DNA of 64,000 nucleotides from Acinetobacter lwoffii (GCF_015602705.1 NZ_CP059081.1:1745702-1809701); one strand, 5' to 3'. Shown: positions 9,960 to 19,292, counted from the stretch's first letter. Translations and numbers: made by a program. The notes: generated from the sequence alone by a model not told the origin.

Positions 9960-9985
9960 ATATATGAGGATAACTCTGGTCATTT
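9946..9985. terminator. hairpin overlapping the second DnaA box, likely shared terminator
   Basis: An 11-bp perfect stem (9946-9956 with 9968-9978) is followed after two bases by a T-rich run (CATTTTT). It sits between convergent genes and may terminate the + strand methyltransferase transcript. Confidence 0.55.
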
Positions 9986-10044
9986 TTAAATCAAGCTGTA
10001 ACAATTTACGATTAGACTTCGCGCTTGGCTATTATATGCAATTC

Positions 10045-10887
10045 TCACTTCGCAACCAGTAAAGGCACTTTTGAATTCCGGAAAATCGTGGTCGCAATAC
10101 TGCCCAAAAAGAACTGGTGAATTTTACTGTGACTAAATGCACCCAACACGATCAGTTGAATTCCGAGTTCCTGCTGATAGGTCAAAATATTTTCTGCGAC
10201 ATCGCCATAGCGGTATTGTGGCACCACATCTAAACCAGCCTGATTTAAATATTGCAAAGGCTCATTCAGAATCTCAGCATGATCACCGATATATAACAAA
10301 TGGCATTGCAATAAGCGCAGCAGATCACTTTCCGCAATCCGTTTCATCATCTTGATACAGGTTGGTGAATATTCATAGGCAAAAATAAATCGTGTCGGTG
10401 GCTTAAACTGTTCCCCGACTGTCATCACGGTACAGTTTGCCCCACGAATAAAATTTTCGACATTGGTACCAATCGGTTTGTTTTTTTCAGCCGAGCGTTC
10501 ACCGAGTAATCCAATCACTGCAATATCATCAGGCTGCAGGATCTGGAAGCTTTGCTCCAGAAAATCACCCTTTTCCTGAATATGTGTGGTTTGAATACCG
10601 TGTTCTGCCAGAATCCGCTCGGAAATGTGTTGCAGCAGGTTATTGCTATAATCCAGCGCAATTTCACTTTGTTTTTGTTCAAGCTCAGCCAGTTCTTTGA
10701 GTAACATGGCATTGCTTTCAAAGCCGATCACTCCGCTGATTTCCCCCAGATGATAACTGGCCGGGTAATAATCCAAAACCTGTAACAGGACCAGTTCACG
10801 CCCAGTCTGTTTGGCAATCCATGCCGCCGCGTCTGCCAGCGCGTTTATACATGGTGATGAGTCGATGCAGGCGATGACACGTTTCAT
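10045..10887 (-). CDS. universal stress protein, tandem UspA domains
   Basis: This is a cytoplasmic stress protein made of two UspA folds (about residues 1-140 and 150-280), an UspE-like layout of 280 residues. The first domain begins M-K-R-V-I-A-C-I-D-S-S, with the aspartate that caps the nucleotide site. The second ends with L-G-A-F-S-H-S-K-I-H-Q-F-F-L-G-S-I-A near residues 250-267, close to the G-x2-G-x9-G-S/T ATP-binding motif. It is a lone gene with its own roughly 190-base upstream gap. The stress it responds to cannot be inferred. Confidence 0.9.
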   Translation of the reverse strand: MKRVIACIDSSPCINALADAAAWIAKQTGRELVLLQVLDYYPASYHLGEISGVIGFESNAMLLKELAELEQKQSEIALDYSNNLLQHISERILAEHGIQTTHIQEKGDFLEQSFQILQPDDIAVIGLLGERSAEKNKPIGTNVENFIRGANCTVMTVGEQFKPPTRFIFAYEYSPTCIKMMKRIAESDLLRLLQCHLLYIGDHAEILNEPLQYLNQAGLDVVPQYRYGDVAENILTYQQELGIQLIVLGAFSHSKIHQFFLGSIATTIFRNSKVPLLVAK

Positions 10888-11080
10888 GTTTAGCCTCTCT
10901 TCTATTTATGATAAAAATTTCTTAGTTATTTTTAACTTAGCATAAGCATTCAAAAATGTGCAGCAAAATCTGTAAGGCTTGAATTGAAATATGTTAACTT
11001 TTATGTGAACAAATATAGATCAACATATCGATCTATTTGCTGAGTCAGGCTGTTGTATCAAGCAATTGACTTCCAAAAGC

Positions 11081-11698
11081 TTATTCACGATAGCGAATGA
11101 ATTGAGCCGGATTACCGGCGACAATCGCGCGTTCCTCAACATTCTTGGTCACCATACTGTTCATTCCCACCACGGCCTGATCTGCGATTTTAATTCCATC
11201 CTTGATACCGACATGCGCACCCAGCCATACATCCCGACCGATCTCAATGCCTTGCGATCGTACTGGCTGCTGATAAATCGGCTGCTCCAGATCCATGCCA
11301 TGATCAAAGGCATAAAGATGACAATAAGCGGCGATACGCACCTGATCATGCAGTTTAATCCCTACTCGACCGCCATCCAGAATACAGTGATGATTAATCG
11401 CCACTTCATTCCCAATGTCCAGTGGGCCATGCAAGGTGCAATCTGCGGCAATAAAGGTATTATCACCAATAATGATTTTGCGTCCCGGCTCCGCGAAAAT
11501 ATGTGCCAGTGGTGAAATAAAACAGTTTTCACCAATCTCGATGGTTTCCATTTCCATCAAGTAAGCCTGATAGTCCTTTTGCCACGCTTCTGCCCAGCTA
11601 CGATTTTTAGGCTTTAAAGACCAGTACAGCCAAGGCATATAATTCAGGCGATGTTTGTGCTGTTCACGATATTTCAGTAATGGATCTACGTCAGTCAT
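11081..11698 (-). CDS. hexapeptide-repeat acyltransferase
   Basis: This is a left-handed beta-helix acetyltransferase of 205 residues. Several I-G-x-x-x-x hexapeptides are visible (E-I-G-E-N-C-F-I, I-I-I-G-D-N-T-F-I, I-G-N-E-V-A-I, I-G-R-D-V-W-L-G). The loop F-D-H-G with its catalytic-type histidine and the closing N-S-M-V-T-K-N...G-N-P-A are typical of maltose/colanic-acid-type O-acetyltransferases. An N-terminal helical segment of about 45 residues precedes the helix. Its ATG overlaps the end of the yigZ-like gene by eight bases, so the two are coupled. The acceptor sugar is unknown. Confidence 0.85.
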   Translation of the reverse strand: MTDVDPLLKYREQHKHRLNYMPWLYWSLKPKNRSWAEAWQKDYQAYLMEMETIEIGENCFISPLAHIFAEPGRKIIIGDNTFIAADCTLHGPLDIGNEVAINHHCILDGGRVGIKLHDQVRIAAYCHLYAFDHGMDLEQPIYQQPVRSQGIEIGRDVWLGAHVGIKDGIKIADQAVVGMNSMVTKNVEERAIVAGNPAQFIRYRE

Positions 11699-12290
11699 CT
11701 GTCGCTTCTTCTATGATTTTGAGCTGTTCGCGGCCGCGGGTCACATCTTGAATTTTTAAGGCAAAAGATTGAATTTGATGTAACTGAAATAAGGCACTGA
11801 CCTGCACCCCTTCGGCTGTATATTCTTCCTGATAATCGATTTGTTGCTGATTCAATTCATATTGAAAGATGGCCCATTCATTGAATTGACAGGAAAATTG
11901 CACCTTTTTCTTTTCAATCAGTTCAATTTTTTCTGCCAACAACAAACATTGCCCAGCACAACCGCCATAGGCCCGTACCAAGCCCCCTGTTCCCAGCTTG
12001 ATCCCGCCATACCAGCGATTGACCAATACCAGCACATTGGTCAGCTCATTGCCTTCAATAGTTGCCAGAATCGGGCGTCCTGCAGTACCTGAAGGTTCAC
12101 CATCATCATTAAAGCGTACCTGATGGCCAATTTTCCAGGCCCAGCATTGATGGGTGGTACTTGGATCGCGATAAGCCTCCAGAAAATCTTTGACGTCCTG
12201 CTCATTTTCAACAGGTGTGGCAAAGGCCTGAAAGCGGCTTTTTTTGATGTCTTCCTCAAAACTGACCAGGCTGGCAATGGTAAATGGCAT
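11691..12290 (-). CDS. YigZ/IMPACT family protein
   Basis: This is a member of the conserved YigZ family, made of an N-terminal IMPACT (UPF0029) domain and a C-terminal DUF1949 ferredoxin-like domain; 199 residues from the chosen ATG. Family signatures visible include K-K-S-R-F, H-Q-C-W-A-W-K-I-G, D-D-G-E-P-S-G-T-A-G-R-P-I-L and N-R-W-Y-G-G-I-K-L-G-T-G-G-L-V-R-A-Y. The frame is open upstream to 12395, but the extra 35 residues do not match the family and would overlap the terminator of the secretion operon. The role is thought to be linked to translation control but is not settled. Confidence 0.9.
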   Translation of the reverse strand: MPFTIASLVSFEEDIKKSRFQAFATPVENEQDVKDFLEAYRDPSTTHQCWAWKIGHQVRFNDDGEPSGTAGRPILATIEGNELTNVLVLVNRWYGGIKLGTGGLVRAYGGCAGQCLLLAEKIELIEKKKVQFSCQFNEWAIFQYELNQQQIDYQEEYTAEGVQVSALFQLHQIQSFALKIQDVTRGREQLKIIEEATDD

Positions 12291-12344
12291 AACTTCAGGC
12301 TTTAAACTCTCACTGCTGCAGTATACCCGCTTTGCACAGACAAA

Positions 12345-12368
12345 TAAAAAGCCTCTCCACGGAGAGGC
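12345..12368 (-). terminator. terminator of type I secretion operon
   Basis: An 8-bp GC-rich stem (12351-12358 with 12361-12368) is followed on the minus strand by a T-run. It lies 41 bases beyond the HlyD stop codon. Confidence 0.85.
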
Positions 12369-12409
12369 CTGATTTTGATCGATTGTTTTACTCAATTGCT
12401 TGGCAAATA

Positions 12410-13597
12410 TTACCGTTCACGCAAGGCTTCTTTGGCTTTATTAAATGGCTTGATCAGATAATCCATCACGGTTTTTGAACCAGTACGAATATCCACGGTG
12501 GCCACCATCCCTGGAGTAATATTGAACTCCTGCCCGGCATTATTGCTGAGCTTGTCGCTATCGGTACGGATATACACCCGATAATAAAATTGATCCTGCT
12601 TGACTTCATCACGCAAGGTATCCGGTGAAATCATCGCAACTTTACCATTCAACCCACCATAGATCGAATAATCATAAGCTGTAATTTTAACCAATGCTTC
12701 CTGATCAGGGCGAATAAAGGCAATATCACGCGGCGAGATTCGTGCTTCAACCAGTAATTTTTCATCCAGTGGCACGATGGTTATCAACTTGCCATTTTGT
12801 GGAATCACGCCGCCCAGCGTCATCACATCAATCTCTTTGACTACACCGCGAACCGGTGATTTAAAAACAGTTCGGCTCAAAGTATCCGACTTGCCACGTA
12901 CCACCTGTTGCTGGGTTTCCACATCGGTATTGGCTTTGGACAGCTCTTGCCGCGCATTTACATAATATTGATTACGGATATCATTCATTTGATTACGCAA
13001 ATCGTTGGCTTCACGTTTTAGACGCAACACTTCAACTTCACTGGCTGCCCCTTTGGCAACTAATGGTGCGGTCATTTCTAGTTCTTGCTGCACCAGTAAC
13101 AAAGCCTGTTCCAGGCCTGCAACAGATTCTTGCAAATTGGCTCGACGCGACTGATACAGGGCCGTTTCTTCTTTAACCAATTTGGGGTATTTCAACACTT
13201 CTTCAGGAAAGACCAACGGTGCGCCGGTGACTTCCGCACGTAAACGGGCTGAAGTAGCACGTGACGAAACCAGCAAGGATTCTGATTCACCGACGTTGGA
13301 TTCAAAGCGGGTCGGATCAAGCTGAGCCAATACTTGCCCACGCTCGACAATTTCACCTTCTTTGACGTTGAGTGTGGTGAGAATACCGCCGTCCAGAGAC
13401 TGAATCACCTGCTCTTTGGATGATGGAATTATTTTTCCAGTACCGGTAGATACTTCTTCCAATTTGAATAACCAGGCCCAGCTCAGCAATACCAATAGGC
13501 CAATGCCGATAATCCAGATGATGACACTTGATTTGGGTAATGGCGGTTCCTGAAAGCTGACCTTGCTGGAACGTTTTAGTTGCTGTAGTTCACTCAT
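12410..13597 (-). CDS. type I secretion periplasmic adaptor (HlyD/LapC-like)
   Basis: This is the membrane-fusion subunit that bridges the inner-membrane ABC exporter and the TolC-type channel. The 395-residue protein has a cytoplasmic N-tail, one transmembrane helix (about residues 25-42, V-I-I-W-I-I-G-I-G-L-L-V-L-L), and a lipoyl-like half-motif (G-K-I-I-P-S, then V-K-E-G-E-I-V-E-R-G-Q-V-L-A-Q-L-D). Long coiled-coil helices span about residues 100-230, and the return lipoyl and beta-barrel domain follows (S-P-V-R-G-V-V-K-E-I). Its ATG overlaps the ABC gene stop in an ATGA, so all three secretion genes are coupled. Confidence 0.92.
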   Translation of the reverse strand: MSELQQLKRSSKVSFQEPPLPKSSVIIWIIGIGLLVLLSWAWLFKLEEVSTGTGKIIPSSKEQVIQSLDGGILTTLNVKEGEIVERGQVLAQLDPTRFESNVGESESLLVSSRATSARLRAEVTGAPLVFPEEVLKYPKLVKEETALYQSRRANLQESVAGLEQALLLVQQELEMTAPLVAKGAASEVEVLRLKREANDLRNQMNDIRNQYYVNARQELSKANTDVETQQQVVRGKSDTLSRTVFKSPVRGVVKEIDVMTLGGVIPQNGKLITIVPLDEKLLVEARISPRDIAFIRPDQEALVKITAYDYSIYGGLNGKVAMISPDTLRDEVKQDQFYYRVYIRTDSDKLSNNAGQEFNITPGMVATVDIRTGSKTVMDYLIKPFNKAKEALRER

Positions 13598-15735
13598 GCA
13601 CTTGCTCCCACAACCCGCTTCTTACCACCTTGCGATTGATTCAGGATCTGATCCCGTGGTCCATCCATCACAATCTTGCCATCATTGACCACCAGAATAC
13701 GGTCCACCAGTTCCAATACCGCACGGCGATGAGTCGCAACGATCATCGTACGATGGGTTAAATAGCCTTTAAGATGATCAATCAACTGTTTTTCTGACAC
13801 ATCATCAATAGCAGCGGTCGGTTCATCCAGCAGCAAAATTTTTGGTTGACGGATCAACAACCGCGCCAATAACAAGGCTTGACGCTGTCCACCAGAGAAG
13901 CCGACACCGCCTTTTAAAATGATATGATCCAGCCCTTCTTTTTTCTCCTGTACAAATCCCAGTGCACCGGTAATTTGTAAGGCTTCCAGAATTTGTTGAT
14001 CGGTGGCCAAAGGTGCACCCAAAGTCAGGTTTTCACGAATTGAACCATAAAATAACTGCGAGTTCTGATTTAGCAAACTCATATCACGCCGCACATCTGA
14101 CGGATCAATCAGGGTCAGATCAATCCCATCCAGCTTGACCTTGCCCTGTAACGGTGTCTGCATCCCAGACAAGAGCTGCAATAAGGTCGATTTTCCTGCA
14201 CCATTACGGCCCAGAATTGCAATTTTCTCCCCGGGCTTGATCTCTAGCTTGGGAATCATCAAACTCGGTTTCGGATCATCATCGCCATATTTGAACACCA
14301 CACCGTTGAGCTCATAATGCCCATCCAGTGCCGAACGATGAATCAGGTGCGAATAATCCGGCTGGTCCACCAGTTTTTTCATGAGTTCATCCAAACCAGC
14401 CTTGGCGACTTTAGCCTGTTGCAAGCGACCCAGTACACCCGTAATTTGTGAAATTGGTGCCAGCATGCGTGAAGATAGAATCGAACAGGCCACCAGTGCG
14501 CCTGTGGTCATGTCACCCTCCATCACCGCAAAAGCCCCGACCAAGACTACAATTGCAAAGGTCAGTCCCTGAATTTTTTGGGTCCAGGCGGTCATCAAGC
14601 CGAAAATTTTACGTTGCTGCATGCTGACATCAGCTGACACTTCATTCATATGGTTCCACTGATTCTGGAAACGTGTTTCAGCTCTTAACAGCTTGATGTC
14701 TTCAATTCCTTGTACGGCTTCTACCAGCAAGGCATTGCGGATGGCAGATTCGCGCATGCCCAATTGCGCCAGCTGTGCCAGTTTTTTCTGCGCCAGCATT
14801 CCCGGAAGAATCATTAAGGGCACAACGAGTAACATGACCCAGAACAGATTGCCACCGATCACCCAGAAGATGCCTAAGAACAGGAAGAAGAATGGCAGAT
14901 CGACAATCGCCGTGACTGTGGTTGAAGTCACCAGTTCGCGGACGCCTTCCAGCTCGCGAATTTGTGAAATGAAGGTTCCTGTTGATTTAGAACGTTCACT
15001 ATTTTTGATACGTAATGAATGACCGAAAACCCGGTCAGAAATTTTTAAATCCGCACGTTTACCAATAATGTCTGATAGATAGATCCGCGAGACACGTAAA
15101 ACAAACTCAAAAATCGCGGCGATCAGCACACCACCGGCCAACACCCATAACGTCGGAATGGACTGTGATGGAATGACACGGTCATAGACATTCATCGAGA
15201 AGACTATCGTGGCCAGTGCCAGAATATTGGCAATTAAAGATGCAAACATCACATCGATATAACGCTTCCAGTCATTCAGGACAATCGACCAGAACCAGTT
15301 TTTTTCAAAAGGTTTGATATATTCATCCACCCGCGCATCCGGAACTGAAGATTCAGGACGCAGTACATAAAGATGCTTTACGCCAGTATCTAATTGTTCA
15401 ACTGTAAAGCTTTGAGATAAACCTTCATCACCACTGAGCTGAATGCTGACATTCCCCTGTGTATCGATGCGTTCAATCACGCCCACATCACCACTATCGA
15501 ATTCAACCATTAAAGGTAAACGCCATGGATTCAGCAGGCTGCGCTCAAATTTATTTTTACGGAGATTTAAACCCATCTGACGACTGACAATCTTGAGCAT
15601 GTCATCAATGTCATGATGCTGATTCCAGTCCAGTTGCAGGCGAATCCGCTCCTCAGAAGGTTCGATCCGGTAATGCCTGGCAATATTTAAAACTGCATGA
15701 AGCCAAGGTTGATAATTTATTATTGTAGTACTCAT
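13594..15735 (-). CDS. type I secretion ABC transporter (LapB-like, with C39-like domain)
   Basis: This is the inner-membrane ATPase/permease of a type I secretion system, 713 residues. The first ~130 residues look like a C39-peptidase-like domain, but there is no cysteine at the expected catalytic place (I see L-N-I-A-R-H-Y), so it should be a degenerate substrate-docking CLD as in LapB/HlyB. Membrane helices follow (about 160-430). The ATPase has Walker A G-R-N-G-A-G-K-S-T, signature F-S-G-G-Q-R-Q and Walker B I-L-L-L-D-E-P-T. It is coupled by four-base overlaps to genes on both sides. A cleaved double-glycine peptide substrate is therefore unlikely; a C-terminal-signal RTX protein is expected. 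Confidence 0.93.
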   Translation of the reverse strand: MSTTIINYQPWLHAVLNIARHYRIEPSEERIRLQLDWNQHHDIDDMLKIVSRQMGLNLRKNKFERSLLNPWRLPLMVEFDSGDVGVIERIDTQGNVSIQLSGDEGLSQSFTVEQLDTGVKHLYVLRPESSVPDARVDEYIKPFEKNWFWSIVLNDWKRYIDVMFASLIANILALATIVFSMNVYDRVIPSQSIPTLWVLAGGVLIAAIFEFVLRVSRIYLSDIIGKRADLKISDRVFGHSLRIKNSERSKSTGTFISQIRELEGVRELVTSTTVTAIVDLPFFFLFLGIFWVIGGNLFWVMLLVVPLMILPGMLAQKKLAQLAQLGMRESAIRNALLVEAVQGIEDIKLLRAETRFQNQWNHMNEVSADVSMQQRKIFGLMTAWTQKIQGLTFAIVVLVGAFAVMEGDMTTGALVACSILSSRMLAPISQITGVLGRLQQAKVAKAGLDELMKKLVDQPDYSHLIHRSALDGHYELNGVVFKYGDDDPKPSLMIPKLEIKPGEKIAILGRNGAGKSTLLQLLSGMQTPLQGKVKLDGIDLTLIDPSDVRRDMSLLNQNSQLFYGSIRENLTLGAPLATDQQILEALQITGALGFVQEKKEGLDHIILKGGVGFSGGQRQALLLARLLIRQPKILLLDEPTAAIDDVSEKQLIDHLKGYLTHRTMIVATHRRAVLELVDRILVVNDGKIVMDGPRDQILNQSQGGKKRVVGASA

Positions 15736-17198
15736 GGCTGAACTTCAAACCCCTGAATAGAAATACTGTTAAGCGCATAAATATCCCGTGTACGGCCCGT
15801 GACCTGAATGTACTGTACGATCGCCGAATAAATATCATAGCGTGCCGATTCAATTTCCTGCGCGGCACTATGAATGGCTTGCTCTGCATTCAGCAAATCC
15901 ACCACGGTTCGGGTACCCAATTTATATTGTTCTTGATACAGCTCTTTGGTGCGTATCGTGGTTGCGCGGCGCTGGGATAAAACCCCCATTTGTTTTTGTT
16001 TATTTTCAATTTGCTCGCGGATCAAGCGCACCTGATCTAGCACATCCAGATAGACCGTATTAACCTGTGCGCGTGCAGCTTCTTCGGCATAGCTTGCGGC
16101 ACGGGTCTGTGAACGCGTTGCACCACCCTGATACAAATTACTGCTGACTTCAATCATGACTGAATTATAGAAGCCATCATCTTCATTATTATTTGGATTT
16201 CGCCCATTCATCGCCTGACTTAGACTACCTTTAACACTAATAGTCGGATAAGAACTTAATCGCGCCTGATCTTTTTGCGAACGGGCAACATTGACCCCGG
16301 CATGTGCCAGAATCATGTTCGGAATCTGGGTAAATTCCGGATCTTGATAAAGATCGGCCTGTGCCACAATACGATCAGGAATATCCCATTCAATGGCGGA
16401 TACATCAAATCCTAGCAAGGTACGCAAGCGTTTTTGATATTGTCTGAGTTGGGTCTGCTGAACAATCAGATTCGATTGCGCTGCTTCCAGATTGGACTGG
16501 GCCTGAATCGGGTCGGCCTGACTGCTGATCCCGGCGCGGGCACGCAAATTGGCAATTTCTGCAATCCGTCCAATGCCCTGAATCTGCTGTTGGGCAATCT
16601 GGGTGATTTGCTGATAGCGTTTGATATTCACTATTGCATCAGCCACTTCAAATGCGACCTGATCCAGACTAACCAGCACCCTTGCCTGTTCTTCTGCCAA
16701 ACGGGCTTCTTCTACACTAACATTGGTTTTAATTTTGCCAAAGTCATACAGCATCTGGGTAGCATTCAAAGAAACGATTTGACGTCCACGTTCACCGGAA
16801 GTGAGGTCACCTGTCCCGATACCACCGGATACCTGCGGATAATAACCCGCTCTCGCCACATCGATATTCGCGGCCTGCGCAGATAATGTCGAAATACTCT
16901 GTGTGATTTCAGGACGTCGCTGCACTGCCCGGTGTACAGCTTCCACCAAATTCATTTTTTGTGGAATACCAGCTGTGACCGTAGGACTGAAAGCTGGCTG
17001 TCCTGACTGTGGCCGGGTAATTTGCGGCAGCTCAGCTACTTTTGATGTATCTAATGAATAATGACCGAGCGAGGTAATATCAATGGTATGCGCTGACCGT
17101 GTCGGCTTGGGTACAATCAGCTGACCCAAGCCATTCTTGAGATTGGTAAAATAATGGGGTGAGCTTTCTGCATGCCCCAAAGACACAGATAAAGGCAA
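15732..17198 (-). CDS. TolC-family outer-membrane channel (LapE-like), N-terminus apparently frameshifted
   Basis: This is the outer-membrane efflux channel of the secretion operon. About 450 residues match the TolC fold: long alternating helices and a duplicated pattern such as L-N-A-T-Q-M-L-Y-D-F-G-K and S-S-N-L-Y-Q-G-G-A. The only start codon in this frame is the TTG at 17198, which leaves no proper signal peptide. Reading the same frame upstream gives K-R-R-R-L-I-L-L-L-P-L-S-V-S-L-G-H-A, a textbook signal sequence. However, the ATG at 17226-17224 is one base out of frame because five As follow it where four would be needed. The gene is therefore either disrupted, phase-variable, or affected by a sequencing error. 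A four-base overlap couples it to the ABC gene. Confidence 0.85.
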   Translation of the reverse strand: MPLSVSLGHAESSPHYFTNLKNGLGQLIVPKPTRSAHTIDITSLGHYSLDTSKVAELPQITRPQSGQPAFSPTVTAGIPQKMNLVEAVHRAVQRRPEITQSISTLSAQAANIDVARAGYYPQVSGGIGTGDLTSGERGRQIVSLNATQMLYDFGKIKTNVSVEEARLAEEQARVLVSLDQVAFEVADAIVNIKRYQQITQIAQQQIQGIGRIAEIANLRARAGISSQADPIQAQSNLEAAQSNLIVQQTQLRQYQKRLRTLLGFDVSAIEWDIPDRIVAQADLYQDPEFTQIPNMILAHAGVNVARSQKDQARLSSYPTISVKGSLSQAMNGRNPNNNEDDGFYNSVMIEVSSNLYQGGATRSQTRAASYAEEAARAQVNTVYLDVLDQVRLIREQIENKQKQMGVLSQRRATTIRTKELYQEQYKLGTRTVVDLLNAEQAIHSAAQEIESARYDIYSAIVQYIQVTGRTRDIYALNSISIQGFEVQP

Positions 17199-17352
17199 AA
17201 GAAGAATTAATCTCCTTCTTTTTCATTCTGTTTTCCCCTGATTTCTTTTAAAAGTGTTCTGCTCTAAATCGCATAATTATGTAATGTTTTCTTGTTTTAG
17301 CATAACAATAGGTCAAATCACTTTAAAAGAAATCTTTTTCACTTTGATTTGA

Positions 17353-17400
17353 TCAAAAAAAACCCTGCATCCGACAACTGGCGTCTGATGCAGGGTTTTT
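17353..17400 (-). terminator. terminator after lptB
   Basis: A perfect 11-bp stem (17361-17371 with 17387-17397) is flanked by an A-run on one side and a T-run on the other, so it can act in both directions. It ends the kdsD-to-lptB transcript on the minus strand. Confidence 0.9.
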
Positions 17401-17417
17401 ATATAAAGCAGGATTAT

Positions 17418-18161
17418 TTAAACAGTGAAATCATCACCCAGATAAACTTTTCTTACGGTCTCATTCGCCAGGATTTCTTCTGGTGTACCTTCAGCAAGCA
17501 ATGCACCTTCACTAACAATATAAGCATGCTCACAAATCGCCAGCGTTTCACGTACGTTATGATCGGTAATCAGTACCCCAATCCCGCGATCTTTCAAGGT
17601 CGTAATAATATCCTTAATATCTCCAACCGAAATCGGATCGACACCGGCAAAAGGTTCATCGAGTAGCATAAATTTTGGGTCCGCCGCAAGTGCACGTGCA
17701 ATCTCGGCACGACGTCGCTCCCCACCGGATACACTCATACCCAAGGAATCTTTGATATGGGTGATTTTAAAGTCTGCCAGTAGCTCCGCCAGACGTTGCT
17801 GACGCTGTGCCTTGGTCAAGTCTTTACGGGTTTCCAGAATCGCCATAATATTTTCAGAAATCGTCAGTTTTCGGAAAATCGAAGCTTCCTGCGGCAAATA
17901 ACCAATTCCCTTACGTGCCCGTTCATGCATTGCGAGGTCGGAAAGATCCAGATCATCGAGATAGATTTCCCCCTTATCCATCCGCACCAGACCGACCACC
18001 ATATAGAAACTGGTGGTTTTACCGGCGCCATTCGGTCCCAGCAACCCGACAATCTGACCACTTTCCATGCTGAACGACACATCTTTCACTACCCAGCGTT
18101 TATTATAATTTTTCGCCAGATGTTTAATGGTGAGGGTTTGAACCTGCTGCGATTGCTCCAT
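17418..18161 (-). CDS. lptB: LPS export ABC transporter ATP-binding protein LptB
   Basis: This is the cytoplasmic ATPase that with LptF/G extracts LPS from the inner membrane and pushes it along the LptC-A-D bridge. The 247 residues include Walker [10 protein letters not shown] near residue 39, the Q-loop, signature [11 protein letters not shown], Walker [13 protein letters not shown] and the H-loop [14 protein letters not shown] and the C-terminal E-x-x-R-K-V-Y-L-G are characteristic of LptB rather than of amino-acid transporters. Its ATG overlaps the lptA stop in TAATG. Confidence 0.97.
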   Translation of the reverse strand: MEQSQQVQTLTIKHLAKNYNKRWVVKDVSFSMESGQIVGLLGPNGAGKTTSFYMVVGLVRMDKGEIYLDDLDLSDLAMHERARKGIGYLPQEASIFRKLTISENIMAILETRKDLTKAQRQQRLAELLADFKITHIKDSLGMSVSGGERRRAEIARALAADPKFMLLDEPFAGVDPISVGDIKDIITTLKDRGIGVLITDHNVRETLAICEHAYIVSEGALLAEGTPEEILANETVRKVYLGDDFTV

Positions 18162-18727
18162 TAATCACGCGCTCCCGGGAAGGATGTTGAACTAGATGGG
18201 GGAATCACAATTTTTACGCGACCTTCAGCTGAACCGGTTTTATTCGGTGTACCGATGGCTTCAACATCACCCTTGTTCATGCTGTATTTTAAAGTCGCAC
18301 CACGAATACTGGCACCATTCTGCTGCAACAGTGCATTACCTGACAGGGTAATAATGCCAGTTTCAGCATTATAGACAATTTTCTGCGCCTGGCCTTTGGC
18401 AAGACCCTTGGCCGGATCCACTTTTTGCTGGAACTGTGCCGGGCTGCCTGTCGCCGTAATCAGACTGATTTGGCGCTTATTGTTCAGATTGGCCACAATT
18501 GAATTGGCTTGCAGCTTCATAGTGCCCTGTTCAATGATGACATTGCCCGAATACGTCGTCACACCCGTCCGCTCATTGAAAGTCGCCCGGTCAGCCAGCA
18601 AGGTAATTGGCTGGTTACGGTCAGATGGCAGGGCAAAAGCAGTGATTGAACCGAGTCCAACCACAGTCGCCAGCGTCATACGCTTTAGGAAAGTGTGCAT
18701 CATTTTGGCTTTAGGAGTTTGGTTCAT
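18161..18727 (-). CDS. lptA: LPS transport periplasmic protein LptA
   Basis: This is the periplasmic OstA-fold bridge protein that carries LPS between LptC and LptD. The chosen ATG at 18727 has a good GAGGAAAG site and overlaps lptC by 17 bases, giving 188 residues. A later ATG (18703) would shorten the N-tail before the signal sequence [14 protein letters not shown]. The mature part shows the beta-jellyroll repeats of the family: [19 protein letters not shown] and [13 protein letters not shown]. It is positioned between lptC and lptB as in other gamma-proteobacteria. Confidence 0.94.
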   Translation of the reverse strand: MNQTPKAKMMHTFLKRMTLATVVGLGSITAFALPSDRNQPITLLADRATFNERTGVTTYSGNVIIEQGTMKLQANSIVANLNNKRQISLITATGSPAQFQQKVDPAKGLAKGQAQKIVYNAETGIITLSGNALLQQNGASIRGATLKYSMNKGDVEAIGTPNKTGSAEGRVKIVIPPSSSTSFPGARD

Positions 18728-19259
18728 ACTTTCCTCGAATATTAAAGAATTCGTATTGACCATCATTAAGATTGGCTTTAAGACCCTGGCTGACAAATTC
18801 AGCCTGTGGAGATTCCACAATCACTGTCTTGTCTGTTTCAATTTCACGTGTTTTCGGAAAAGCGGTCAGTTCTTCAGTACGGAACTGCATTTTCCCATTT
18901 TGCATGATTTTGGTGGCGAGCACTTCTTGAGAGAGTACAACTTTTGTATTGTCATCATAACCATGCGCCATTTTGGCAAAGAAAGTCGCATCGACTTTAC
19001 CGTTGTCATAGGTCGATGCTCGCAGATTTTCCAGCTTTGAGGTTTCTAGCTGCAGGTTCTGCTCAAGTCGGTCCACTTGGGCACGAACCGACACCTGGCC
19101 TGCTTCATCTGTCTGGGTTAAGTTAATATTTTGAGCGGAATAGGTCATGCTGCGCGCAGAGTCTGCCTGCAGCTTGTTGCCCTTGCCGCTGTAATAGTAA
19201 TAACCACCACTTATTGCGGCAATAATCACAGCCGTAATATATAAAACTTTAGTATCCAT
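18711..19259 (-). CDS. lptC: LPS export protein LptC
   Basis: This is a bitopic inner-membrane protein that receives LPS from LptB2FG and passes it to LptA. The 182 residues begin with a single transmembrane helix (about residues 4-22, V-L-Y-I-T-A-V-I-I-A-A-I-S-G-G), then a periplasmic OstA-like beta-jellyroll. Identification relies largely on the membrane anchor, size and position between kdsC and lptA, because LptC sequences are poorly conserved. The 3' end overlaps lptA by 17 bases, and the gap to kdsC upstream is 33 bases. Confidence 0.9.
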   Translation of the reverse strand: MDTKVLYITAVIIAAISGGYYYYSGKGNKLQADSARSMTYSAQNINLTQTDEAGQVSVRAQVDRLEQNLQLETSKLENLRASTYDNGKVDATFFAKMAHGYDDNTKVVLSQEVLATKIMQNGKMQFRTEELTAFPKTREIETDKTVIVESPQAEFVSQGLKANLNDGQYEFFNIRGKYEPNS

Positions 19260-19292
19260 AAGCGGTGTACTTAATCCAAAAGATATGACTTA

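Noticed and set aside
11066..11515. A 149-codon open frame on the plus strand.
   Set aside because: It is the antisense shadow of the hexapeptide acyltransferase gene; it has no ribosome site and its composition mirrors the real gene.
16434..16886. A 150-codon plus-strand open frame.
   Set aside because: Antisense to the TolC-like gene, whose helical repeats are recognisable.
18396..19040. A 214-codon plus-strand open frame.
   Set aside because: It runs antisense to lptA and lptC, which have clear family features and operon context.
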